Positions 1-5,756 of a stretch of DNA of 16,657 nt are shown piece after piece. The notes under the pieces are model-generated. The model searched no databases. It saw nothing but the letters and a program-made list of their open reading frames with translations, and was not told the DNA's origin. The position numbers and the translations under genes were made by a program. Position 1 is the stretch's first letter; each line of letters opens with the position of its first letter. The stretch covers positions 1 to 16,657 of the forward strand of contig WRBG01000026.1 of NCBI GenBank assembly GCA_009784635.1, read 5' to 3'. The DNA comes from Bacteroidales bacterium. GTDB taxonomy: Bacteria > Bacteroidota > Bacteroidia > Bacteroidales > UBA932.

Positions 1-41
1 AAAGACATTGAGAAGTCAAAAAAAGACAAAGTTCCGTTGCT

Positions 42-84
42 AAATCGTAACCTATTCCATGTAGTTCGGAATAGGTTACGATTT
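42..84. repeat. perfect 17-bp inverted repeat near element end
   Basis: Positions 42-58 (AAATCGTAACCTATTCC) are the exact reverse complement of 68-84, separated by a 9-base loop. The stem is AT-rich and no T-run follows on either strand, so it is not a normal intrinsic terminator. It sits 97 bases upstream of the integrase start, where integrase arm-type, excisionase or attachment sites are found in such elements. That role is inferred; the symmetry itself is seen directly. Confidence 0.8.
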
Positions 85-120
85 GTCCAAAATTGGCAGT
101 GTATTGTCGCAAATTGGCAG
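83..120 (+). repeat. two 17-bp direct repeats 21 bp apart
   Basis: Positions 83-99 (TTGTCCAAAATTGGCAG) and 104-120 (TTGTCGCAAATTGGCAG) match at 15 of 17 bases, including an identical AAATTGGCAG. Their 21-base period is two helical turns, so a protein bound to both copies would sit on the same DNA face. They lie between the inverted repeat and the integrase promoter. They are candidate integrase arm-type sites or operators; which one cannot be told from the sequence. Confidence 0.65.
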
Positions 121-130
121 CATGTATATA

Positions 131-161
131 TTTAATGTTTAACCAATTGCAATTAATTTTG
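131..161 (+). promoter_or_regulatory. candidate integrase promoter, Bacteroidetes type
   Basis: TAATTTTG at 154-161 fits the Bacteroidetes -7 consensus TAnnTTTG exactly. A TTTA at 131-134 lies 19 bases upstream in the place of the -33 TTTG (three of four bases match). Transcription would start near 168, leaving a very short leader before the ATG at 181. A minimal ATG-TAA lies at 171-176 inside that leader. Confidence 0.5.
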
Positions 162-180
162 CACATCAAAATGTAACGCG

Positions 181-1413
181 ATGAAAAGTACATTCAGCAT
201 CCTCTACTACCTAAAGAGGAACGGACAAAAAGCAAACGGCAACATGCCGATTATGGGACGGATTACCGTCAATGGGACAGCAGCGCAGTTCGCTGCAAAG
301 GTTGAAATCAAACCGGATTATTGGAATGTCAAAGCCGGAAAAGCCATCGGCAGGGCTGTCGAAGTACATGAAGTAAATAATGTACTCGACAGTATTAAGG
401 GTACGATGACCAAAATCTATCGGAATTTGCAGGAAAGGGAGAGTAATGTTACCCCCGAACGGATTAAAAACATTTTCTTCGGGACTGAAGTCAAAGGACA
501 AATGCTTTTAGAGTTGTTTAAAAAGCATAATGAGGATATTCACAAATTGTTAGGTATCAGCAAATCTATTGTTTGTTATGAAAAGTATGAACTAACGCGC
601 AAACGCCTCACAGACTTTCTGAGGGAAGAATACCGTGTTTCGGACATTTCCCTAAAGGAAATCAATTACGAGTTTATCACTGATTTTGAGGCATACTTGC
701 GTGGTGTTTGTAGATGCGGCGCAAATACGACTGCAAAATTTTTACAGCGCTTCAAGTCTATTATTCTGATAGCCAGAAATAACGGATGGATATACCATGA
801 CCCTTTCGCCAATTATAAGATTCGGTTCCAGAAAGCAGACAGGGGCTATCTGACGCAAGAAGAATTGGAAGCAATTCTGAAAAAGGAATTTTCGGTCAAA
901 CGACTTGAACAGGTGCGGGATATCTTCATTTTTTCCTGTTTTTGCGGCCTTGCTTATGTAGATGTGAAGAATCTCAAGGAAAGCAATATACGCACCTCTT
1001 TCGACAGCAATTTATGGATAATGGGCAAACGGGAGAAAACGGGCGTAAGTTTCAATATTCCACTATTGGAAGTTCCCAAAATGATTGTAGAGAAATACAA
1101 AGGAACATTACCTAATAGTCATGTGCTGCCCGTACTCAGCAATCAAAAGATGAACGCCTATTTGAAGGAGATTGCCGATGTGTGCGGAGTAGATAAAAAC
1201 TTGACGTTCCATCTTGCTAGACACACATTTGCCACGACCACCACTTTGGCAAAGGGCGTCCCTATCGAAACGGTTTCCAAAATGCTGGGACACACCAATA
1301 TTCAGACCACGCAAATATACGCACGGGTCATCAATGCCAAGATAAGCCACGATATGGCGATTCTTGCCGAAAAACTTCGAGGCATGGAAACGAAATATGC
1401 TATAAATCAATAA
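181..1413 (+). CDS. int: CTnDOT-type tyrosine recombinase (integrase)
   Basis: This 410-residue site-specific recombinase would integrate and excise the element by strand exchange through a phosphotyrosine intermediate. The N-terminal roughly 100 residues, with an IMGRITVNG stretch, look like the arm-binding domain of Bacteroidetes integrases. A core-binding helical domain follows at about 105-215, then the catalytic domain. Visible catalytic residues are a Lys in GKREKTG (K286), H344 and R347 in HLARHTF, H371 in LGHTN, and the nucleophile Y380 in IYAR. The first catalytic Arg of the family (usually GLR) is Ala258 here (GLAY), as in many CTnDOT relatives; R246, twelve residues upstream, may compensate. 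The length equals that of IntDOT-class enzymes. The start at 181 is supported by the promoter just upstream and by the conserved N-terminus. Confidence 0.95.
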   Translation: MKSTFSILYYLKRNGQKANGNMPIMGRITVNGTAAQFAAKVEIKPDYWNVKAGKAIGRAVEVHEVNNVLDSIKGTMTKIYRNLQERESNVTPERIKNIFFGTEVKGQMLLELFKKHNEDIHKLLGISKSIVCYEKYELTRKRLTDFLREEYRVSDISLKEINYEFITDFEAYLRGVCRCGANTTAKFLQRFKSIILIARNNGWIYHDPFANYKIRFQKADRGYLTQEELEAILKKEFSVKRLEQVRDIFIFSCFCGLAYVDVKNLKESNIRTSFDSNLWIMGKREKTGVSFNIPLLEVPKMIVEKYKGTLPNSHVLPVLSNQKMNAYLKEIADVCGVDKNLTFHLARHTFATTTTLAKGVPIETVSKMLGHTNIQTTQIYARVINAKISHDMAILAEKLRGMETKYAINQ

Positions 1414-1424
1414 AATCAAATATC

Positions 1425-1580
1425 ATGGATTTGGAGAGAATCAAGCAGTAAGAAACAACCCCGATAAATTTCCTAAAGGATATATCATTACCTTGCCAAG
1501 TTGAAATTCTCTCATGCACCAATAAAGGGCATGACCGAAAAAGCACTTTCGGCAATTTGTCAACGCGGCATTGCGGGCAT
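1425..1580 (+). pseudogene. decayed ORF6N-domain gene fragment
   Basis: The bases after the integrase read as pieces of an ORF6N-domain protein in shifted frames. From 1425, one frame gives MDLERIKQ and then a stop. The frame from 1439 gives NQAVRNNPDKFPKGYIITLPS and then a stop. The frame covering 1504-1548 gives KFSHAPIKGMTEKAL. Members of this family, common in Bacteroidetes mobile DNA and phages, carry the same blocks in the same order (INxAVxxNPDKFPxGYI, then KFS, then TEKGLYML). At least two frameshifts and internal stops break it, and its start and end are missing. The similarity is from memory of the family; no search was run. The rest of 1414-1660 holds no other convincing gene. Confidence 0.45.
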
Positions 1581-1660
1581 ACCTGCAAAAGAAAGAGACC
1601 GAAACGTATTCACATCTTATCCGGTACTTCCCCAAAAGTCGGGATTTTCGGTTACACTGA

Positions 1661-1927
1661 CTATCGTCCCCTGATTAGGGAAACGATCCACAACAGGATA
1701 ATGGCGCCTGTGGTAGCGGAGACCAACTGCCAAATGAGGCTGCTTCCCCCGATGCCCAACCAGCCGAACAGGGAGCCTCCGATATAACCACCAATGATGC
1801 CGATAATTAAATTTATCAAGAGTCTTGCGGCCCTGCCTTTTCTTTTTCCACTGCCTTTGCCTTCAAAGATGGCGCTGCCCAAGTAGCCTGCCAGCAATCC
1901 GATTAAAACTGAAAGTAATACACCCAT
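1661..1927 (-). CDS. GlsB/YeaQ/YmgE family small membrane protein
   Basis: This 88-residue protein consists almost wholly of three hydrophobic segments rich in glycine (VLIGLLAGYLGSAIF, then LLINLIIGIIGGYIGGSLFGWLG, then a C-terminal LVSATTGAIILLWIVSLI). A basic loop (GKGSGKRKGRAAR) separates the first two. This is the pattern of the transglycosylase-associated/GlsB family of inner-membrane proteins, often linked to stress responses; the biochemical role is unknown. I chose the ATG at 1927 because the family starts MGxLLSxLIGLLAG; an in-frame ATG at 1966 would add 13 atypical residues. It is transcribed opposite to the integrase and to the genes on its right, so it is probably an independent cargo gene. 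Confidence 0.85.
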   Translation of the reverse strand: MGVLLSVLIGLLAGYLGSAIFEGKGSGKRKGRAARLLINLIIGIIGGYIGGSLFGWLGIGGSSLIWQLVSATTGAIILLWIVSLIRGR

Positions 1928-1954
1928 AAGATTAAGTTTTAAGATTAGAATGTG

Positions 1955-1962
1955 CAAAGTTA
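1955..1962 (-). promoter_or_regulatory. candidate -7 element for the GlsB-like gene
   Basis: On the minus strand this reads TAACTTTG, an exact TAnnTTTG, 27 bases before the chosen ATG at 1927. No clear TTTG or TTG lies 19-21 bases upstream of it, so the promoter call rests on the -7 element alone. Confidence 0.4.
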
Positions 1963-2044
1963 ACAAATTAGTCCATTTTCCATTCCCTCATACTCATTCC
2001 TCTTTGCTGACGCGCCATCTCTCTGCGCGGTATATTGTTCACGG

Positions 2045-2154
2045 GCAAAGGTGTTTACGTGTTCTTGACAGGCAGTAAAGGTCAAGCCCTTCGGATTTTG
2101 CAAAAAATCTCCACACCTGTGCAGGCTTCGGGTAGTATTTGTTGCAAAAACCTT
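2045..2154 (+). ncRNA. structured element, copy A (candidate RNA motif)
   Basis: No gene is seen at 1928-2264; the main structure in it is this element. A perfect 8-bp stem pairs TTTTGCAA (2096-2103) with TTGCAAAA (2142-2149). Directly outside it AAGGT (2078-2082) pairs with ACCTT (2150-2154), leaving a 13-base bulge on the 5' side. The 38-base loop carries AATCTCCAC (2106-2114), a small CAC/GTG hairpin, and GGTAGTATT (2131-2139). GACAGG (2067-2072) and GCAAAG (2045-2050) lie upstream. The same parts occur in the same order at 4653-4752, where the main stem has a different sequence but still pairs perfectly. It precedes the accessory genes starting at 2265. Strand is assigned by analogy only. 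A structured DNA site is an alternative. Confidence 0.5.
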
Positions 2155-2264
2155 GACAGCCTTAACCCTGCACCATTGTTGCCCTGAAACAATAAACGAC
2201 CGGCGCGAGGATGACGCATAAGATTAAAAAAAAGTCATTGATTATGGATTGCAAGGTAAGAAAT

Positions 2265-2501
2265 ATGGAAACAATCAAACTCCCTCGGCTCGGAGTCAAC
2301 ATAAGGGGTTGGGGATGGCCGGCGATGGTCATGCTGTCGGTTTACGGTTGGGGGACGTTGTTCTCTACCATTATCTGGATATGTTTGGGTTATCGTGTTT
2401 TGAGACTTTTGATGCGCCTGTTCGGGCTGCTTCTATCCGTCATCTTTACCCTTGCTTCCATCCTTTTTTGGCTTTTAATCATCTCATTAGTCATCATTTA
2501 A
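2265..2501 (+). CDS. small two-span membrane protein, unknown function
   Basis: A 78-residue protein with a short N-terminus (METIKLPRLGVNIRGWGWPA) followed by two hydrophobic stretches, roughly residues 19-42 and 47-77, the second extremely rich in Leu and Ile. I do not recognise a named family. The start at 2265 has an AAGGTAAG stretch a few bases upstream and gives a sensible N-terminus. An in-frame ATG at 2211, preceded by GAGG, would add 18 mostly basic residues and cannot be excluded. The stop is 11 bases before the next gene, so it is likely co-transcribed with the PcfK/PcfJ genes downstream. Confidence 0.6.
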   Translation: METIKLPRLGVNIRGWGWPAMVMLSVYGWGTLFSTIIWICLGYRVLRLLMRLFGLLLSVIFTLASILFWLLIISLVII

Positions 2502-2512
2502 TAACACACAGT

Positions 2513-2914
2513 ATGTCAAACAGTTTTTTATTAGGCTCAAGCGTCGGTTACGATGCAGACGAGCAAAAAGCAGCAAAAGACCGGAGTATCCAAATGTCTT
2601 TCGATGACGCGATTTCGCCATCTATGGACGATTTTGAAATGGCCATACTTCGCAATGAAGCCAATATCTGCATACAGGTTCAGACGGGCAAAACCGAAAC
2701 ATCATCCGAAACCGTTACGGGCGATTTTGCTATCGTTGACTACTCCCCAAAAGCATTGGCAGTGTTCGGCGACACCCGACCGATTAAAAACCGACTGACG
2801 GCGATTGGCGGACGCTTTAACGCAAGACTGACCCACGAAGGCGTAAAGACGGCAGGGTGGGTATTTTCAAAGACCAAAGAACAGGAATTAAGGAATTTAT
2901 TAACCATCAAATAA
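2513..2914 (+). CDS. conserved element protein with C-terminal GGRFN/GWVFSK module
   Basis: A 133-residue soluble protein. The N-terminal half is acidic (SFDDAISPSMDDFEMAILRNEANI). The C-terminal third reads AVFGDTRPIKNRLTAIGGRFN, then GWVFSKTKEQELRNLL. I recall this short GGRFN...GWxFSK module from other proteins of Bacteroidetes mobile elements, but know no function for it. The open frame extends back to 2249, but that extension overlaps the membrane-protein gene in another frame and has no typical N-terminus, so I start at the ATG at 2513. It ends 8 bases before pcfK, suggesting one transcript. Confidence 0.75.
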   Translation: MSNSFLLGSSVGYDADEQKAAKDRSIQMSFDDAISPSMDDFEMAILRNEANICIQVQTGKTETSSETVTGDFAIVDYSPKALAVFGDTRPIKNRLTAIGGRFNARLTHEGVKTAGWVFSKTKEQELRNLLTIK

Positions 2915-2922
2915 TTATCACC

Positions 2923-3339
2923 ATGAAATCAACCGAACATTTTAAGAACACCATTAAGGCATATTTGGACAGGAGGGCGCATGACGATTTACTTTTTGCC
3001 GTAACATACGCCAAGCCACAAAAAAACATGGACGACTGCATTACCTATATTTTGAATGAGGTACATAAAGGCGGCTGTAACGGTTTTGCCGACGAAGAAA
3101 TTTATTCAATGGCCATTCATTATTATGATGAAGACGGCATTACGGCGGTACAGCCGCTTAATTGCCGCGTTGTGGTCAATCATACCGTTGAACTTACGGC
3201 AGAAGAAAAGGAAGAAGCCCGACAGGAAGCCATGAAGTGGGCAACCAACGAGGCATACAACAAAATGATACAGCCGAAGAAAAGCGCAAACAAGCCCGCC
3301 ATCGGCAATACCGATGCCCCTAACCTTTTTAATTTTTGA
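2923..3339 (+). CDS. pcfK: PcfK-like protein
   Basis: A 138-residue protein matching the PcfK-like family found in Bacteroidetes conjugative elements. Its N-terminus (STEHFKNTIKAYLDRRAHDD) and the block GGCNGFADEEIYSMAIHYYD are characteristic, followed by a charged tail (LTAEEKEEARQEAMKWA, then KKSANKP). The family is named after a gene of enterococcal plasmid pCF10; its molecular role is not established. The start at 2923 gives the family N-terminus; an upstream in-frame ATG at 2857 lies inside the preceding gene. The stop is 3 bases before the pcfJ ATG, and the two genes are almost always neighbours, suggesting a joint role. Confidence 0.85.
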   Translation: MKSTEHFKNTIKAYLDRRAHDDLLFAVTYAKPQKNMDDCITYILNEVHKGGCNGFADEEIYSMAIHYYDEDGITAVQPLNCRVVVNHTVELTAEEKEEARQEAMKWATNEAYNKMIQPKKSANKPAIGNTDAPNLFNF

Positions 3340-3342
3340 GCC

Positions 3343-4611
3343 ATGAAGCCGAAAACCAAATTTCAAAAGCGAGTTTTTGAGGCAAGTCAAATGTTGCCTG
3401 CTCTCACCGAAGCACAGATAGCATGGGCATATCGGGAATGTTTGGAACACGTAGGACGCAGATTAAAAACAGGACTGATAACGTGTTTGGATTGCGGCCA
3501 TTCATGGATAGATAAAACATCGGAGAAGCATTGTACATGTCCGAATTGCGGTACGGCGTTGAATATCCGCGATACAAAAAAAAGGGTCTTCCATGATTAT
3601 GGATATTTGTGTGTTATCACCGTTTCCGGAGATTTGCAGGTATTGCGCTTTATTTATGTCAACAGCACAGGCAGGATTGGCAAACGGGCAAGTTATTTCC
3701 ACTCGGAGGTGGTACAGCGATGGATGGCCCCGGACGGCAAACACGGAGTCATTGCAAAGTTGCGCCCCATGATGTATTACGGGGACTCATGGAATTTTGG
3801 CAGCAAGTTGGAAATACGCCCCGAAAGACCTGTTCATAACATCATTCCGACACATATTTATCCAAATATGCGAATGACCTCCGAATTAAGACGAAGCGGT
3901 TTTGACGGCAAGTTTTACTCCATTCCCCTTTTCGACCTGTTCCGGGCGCTGTTATCAAACAGCAGAGCCGAAACACTCCTAAAAGCAGGGCAAGCAGGTC
4001 TGTTAAAACATTTTACCGACCGCAATTTTCGGAATATGGACGACTACTGGGCTTCAATCAAGATTTGCATCCGCAACAGCTACTTAATCCAAGACGGCAC
4101 AATGTGGTGTGACTACATAAACTTGCTGCGCTTCTTTGGAAAAGACCTGCACAATGCAAAGTTTGTTTGTCCCGCCGACCTGCAATCCGAACATGACCGA
4201 TATGTGAGAAAGAAACGCGAGTGGCAGGAGCGTCAACGAAGGGAGGAAGCTAAAAGAAAGGCGATGAAAGACGAAGCGCATTTTAACGAACAGAAATCAA
4301 GGTTTTTTGGTATTCAGTTTACGGACGGGCTGATACATGTGCATGTACTGGAAAGCATCGCAGAAATCATACAGGAGGGCGATGCGATGCGTCATTGCGT
4401 ATCTGCAAGCGAGTACCATTTAAGACCCGACTCACTAATCCTGTCTGCCCGTATTGACGACAGGCGGATAGAGACTGTTGAGTTGTCACTGTCTCAACTA
4501 AAAATACTCCAAAGCAGGGGCGTCTGTAATCAAGTGACCGAATACCATAAACAGATAATCAAGTTGGTGAACAAAAACAGGCTTCTGTTCAAGAGGCGAC
4601 GAACTGCGTAA
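3343..4611 (+). CDS. pcfJ: PcfJ-like protein with zinc ribbon
   Basis: A 422-residue protein of the PcfJ-like family. Near the N-terminus, CLDC (residues 48-51) and CPNC (66-69) form a likely zinc ribbon. A strongly charged helical stretch (KREWQERQRREEAKRKAMKDEA, about 290-315) follows the middle region. The C-terminal hallmark is visible: MRHCV, then Y and SLILSARI, then a strand rich in TVELSLSQLKILQSRGVCN and a final helix. The family occurs with PcfK in conjugative elements and phages; no activity is established, though the zinc ribbon suggests nucleic acid contact (inference). It starts 3 bases after pcfK ends. No terminator is visible between it and copy B of the structured element. 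Confidence 0.9.
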   Translation: MKPKTKFQKRVFEASQMLPALTEAQIAWAYRECLEHVGRRLKTGLITCLDCGHSWIDKTSEKHCTCPNCGTALNIRDTKKRVFHDYGYLCVITVSGDLQVLRFIYVNSTGRIGKRASYFHSEVVQRWMAPDGKHGVIAKLRPMMYYGDSWNFGSKLEIRPERPVHNIIPTHIYPNMRMTSELRRSGFDGKFYSIPLFDLFRALLSNSRAETLLKAGQAGLLKHFTDRNFRNMDDYWASIKICIRNSYLIQDGTMWCDYINLLRFFGKDLHNAKFVCPADLQSEHDRYVRKKREWQERQRREEAKRKAMKDEAHFNEQKSRFFGIQFTDGLIHVHVLESIAEIIQEGDAMRHCVSASEYHLRPDSLILSARIDDRRIETVELSLSQLKILQSRGVCNQVTEYHKQIIKLVNKNRLLFKRRRTA

Positions 4612-4652
4612 AGGGATTTTTGTTTGTCGGATTTTCTTCCACTAATTTTTTA

Positions 4653-4752
4653 GCAAAGTTATGGGCACTGCCGGACAGGTGCAAGGTCGTGCAGACAGTT
4701 TCGGGAACAATCTCCACGCCTTGTGGGGTAGTATTCTTCCCGAAAACCTTGC
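4653..4752 (+). ncRNA. structured element, copy B (candidate RNA motif)
   Basis: This lies in the 208-base gap between pcfJ and radC. A perfect 9-bp stem pairs TTTCGGGAA (4699-4707) with TTCCCGAAA (4737-4745). Directly outside it GCAAGGT (4681-4687) pairs with ACCTTGC (4746-4752), leaving an 11-base bulge on the 5' side. The 29-base loop holds AATCTCCAC (4709-4717), a CCAC/GTGG mini-hairpin and GGTAGTATT (4727-4735). GACAGG (4674-4679) and GCAAAG (4653-4658) precede it. It shares this plan with 2045-2154, but the stems differ by paired substitutions. A 67-codon open frame crosses it, but the loop lengths differ by 9 bases overall with internal shifts between blocks, so coding is unlikely. It could act as a leader for radC. 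Confidence 0.55.
4654..4684 (-). promoter_or_regulatory. possible leftward promoter antisense to the pcfJ end
   Basis: On the minus strand CAAAGTTA (4654-4661) reads TAACTTTG, an exact TAnnTTTG. A minus-strand TTG (4684 to 4682) stands 20 bases upstream. A transcript would start near 4648 and run antisense into the 3' end of pcfJ. The CAAAG part is shared with copy A at 2046-2050, where the -7 match is poorer, so it may simply be part of the repeated element. Confidence 0.3.
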
Positions 4753-4819
4753 TTGAAGTCCGTCATTTCCCATGGCGGAAAGCAAAAAATTATTGTAAAA
4801 TCGTTAAAAATCAATTGTC

Positions 4820-5272
4820 ATGAAAGTAGATTATTTCACCATTCCGGAAATTACCGTATCGTACAAGGATAACGTAAAGACTTCTGAAAGAGCTGTTATT
4901 GGCAACTCTGCCGATGCAGCCAAGATATTTGCGGCAGCCTGTAAAGATTGCATGCAGCACCATGAGGAGGTGTATGTCATGTTCCTAAACAGGGCCGGCC
5001 GCGTTTTGGGTATATTCCAAGCTGCCAAGGGCGGGATGGCCGGCGCTACGTTTGATATCAAGATTATACTGCAAACAGCACTGAAGGTGTCGGCTTCTGC
5101 TATCTTGCTGAGTCACAATCATCCCTCCGGAAACACAAAACCAAGCGGACAGGATATATCCATGACAAAAGCGCTTCAAAAAGGCTGTCAAGCGCTTGAC
5201 ATAAAACTGTTGGACCATGTGATTATAACCGATGAAACATTTACAAGCTTTGCCGACTCGGGGCTGTTATAG
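4820..5272 (+). CDS. radC: RadC-like JAB/MPN-domain protein
   Basis: A 150-residue protein consisting of the JAB/MPN domain of the RadC family, without the N-terminal helix-hairpin-helix part of chromosomal RadC. The metal-site signature SHNHPSGNTKPSGQD is complete (H99, H101, S109, D112), with a Glu around residues 49-50 before the YVMFLNRAG strand. Such metalloprotease-like folds are common in integrated elements, including this class; their substrate is unknown and a DNA repair role is doubtful. The ATG at 4820 matches the usual length of the short mobile form. The gene is convergent with the tra operon (36 bases between the stops) and ends in an intrinsic terminator. Confidence 0.92.
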   Translation: MKVDYFTIPEITVSYKDNVKTSERAVIGNSADAAKIFAAACKDCMQHHEEVYVMFLNRAGRVLGIFQAAKGGMAGATFDIKIILQTALKVSASAILLSHNHPSGNTKPSGQDISMTKALQKGCQALDIKLLDHVIITDETFTSFADSGLL

Positions 5273-5282
5273 CCCTTTTTTT
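5260..5282 (+). terminator. intrinsic terminator of radC
   Basis: GGGCT (5261-5265) pairs with AGCCC (5271-5275) around the loop GTTAT, extended by a G-T pair, and is followed at once by seven T residues (5276-5282). The radC stop codon TAG is inside the hairpin. On the minus strand no T-run follows, so it would not stop tra transcription in the same way. Confidence 0.85.
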
Positions 5283-5308
5283 GGTCGAAAATCATAGTTT
5301 TAAGGTGT

Positions 5309-5743
5309 TCATTCCTTTTTCTCCCCGTCCTCGTTGCTGAAATCAAAGCTCCTGCGCACTATGCGTCCAAACGGGCTTTCCACGTACACGTCAATGGTTT
5401 GCCGGTCGTTGCAGCGTGAAGTATAATAGAGCCGGAACGCATCCCCAGTGAGCGTAGCGTAGTCATTCGGCACCAGCAGCATACCATCGCCCAGCCTCAG
5501 TTCTCCCTTGCCATCGGGCTGAAAGTAGCGGATGACAAACTTCATTCTGTCAAAATACCCTTCCCTTACTATTTGGCAGCGGATTTCGACCGTTTCGTCC
5601 TGTGCAATCCTTTTCGGGTAGGGCATAACCTGCAGGTCAAAGGCATAATCCTGCGTAATATCAAGCCTGCCGCTACAGGAACAGGCGATACCGCCCACGA
5701 TGCAGAGGGTGAGTATCGCCAATAAAATCAGTAGGTTTTTCAT
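5309..5743 (-). CDS. traQ: conjugative transposon protein TraQ (DUF3872)
   Basis: A 144-residue protein, the last gene of the tra operon. It has a hydrophobic N-terminus (NLLILLAILTLCIVGGIAC) that may be a signal anchor or a lipoprotein signal, since GIAC is followed by SCSG. The exported part resembles a beta-rich domain (ITQDYAFDLQVMPYPKRIA, then VEIRCQIVREGYF, then FVIRYFQPDGKGEL), as in the DUF3872 family. Its role in mating is not established; envelope location is inferred from the signal. It starts 13 bases after traO. In CTnDOT a primase-like traP lies between traO and traQ; here there is no room for it. Confidence 0.88.
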   Translation of the reverse strand: MKNLLILLAILTLCIVGGIACSCSGRLDITQDYAFDLQVMPYPKRIAQDETVEIRCQIVREGYFDRMKFVIRYFQPDGKGELRLGDGMLLVPNDYATLTGDAFRLYYTSRCNDRQTIDVYVESPFGRIVRRSFDFSNEDGEKKE

Positions 5744-5756
5744 GTTATTGTTGTAT

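Noticed and set aside
42..84. 17-bp inverted repeat as an intrinsic terminator of an upstream gene
   Set aside because: The stem is AT-rich and no T-run follows on either strand; the position by the integrase fits a recombination or binding site better.
1557..1787. Rightward 76-codon open frame after the integrase
   Set aside because: It overlaps the GlsB-like gene antisense and has a low-complexity basic and proline-rich composition; its first part belongs to the decayed ORF6N region.
2249..2512. N-terminal extension of the 133-residue protein
   Set aside because: It overlaps the small membrane protein gene in another frame and has no coding-like composition; an ATG at 2513 gives a compact start.
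4620..4823. 67-codon open frame between pcfJ and radC, and a similar TTG-initiated frame at 2035-2187
   Set aside because: Both run across the two copies of the structured element. Block spacing between the copies changes by numbers not divisible by three while stem pairing is kept, so selection appears to act on structure, not on protein.
5260..5282. Bidirectional terminator for radC and the tra operon
   Set aside because: T residues follow the hairpin only on the plus strand; on the minus strand the next bases are CGAGTCGG, so there is no evidence that it stops tra transcription.
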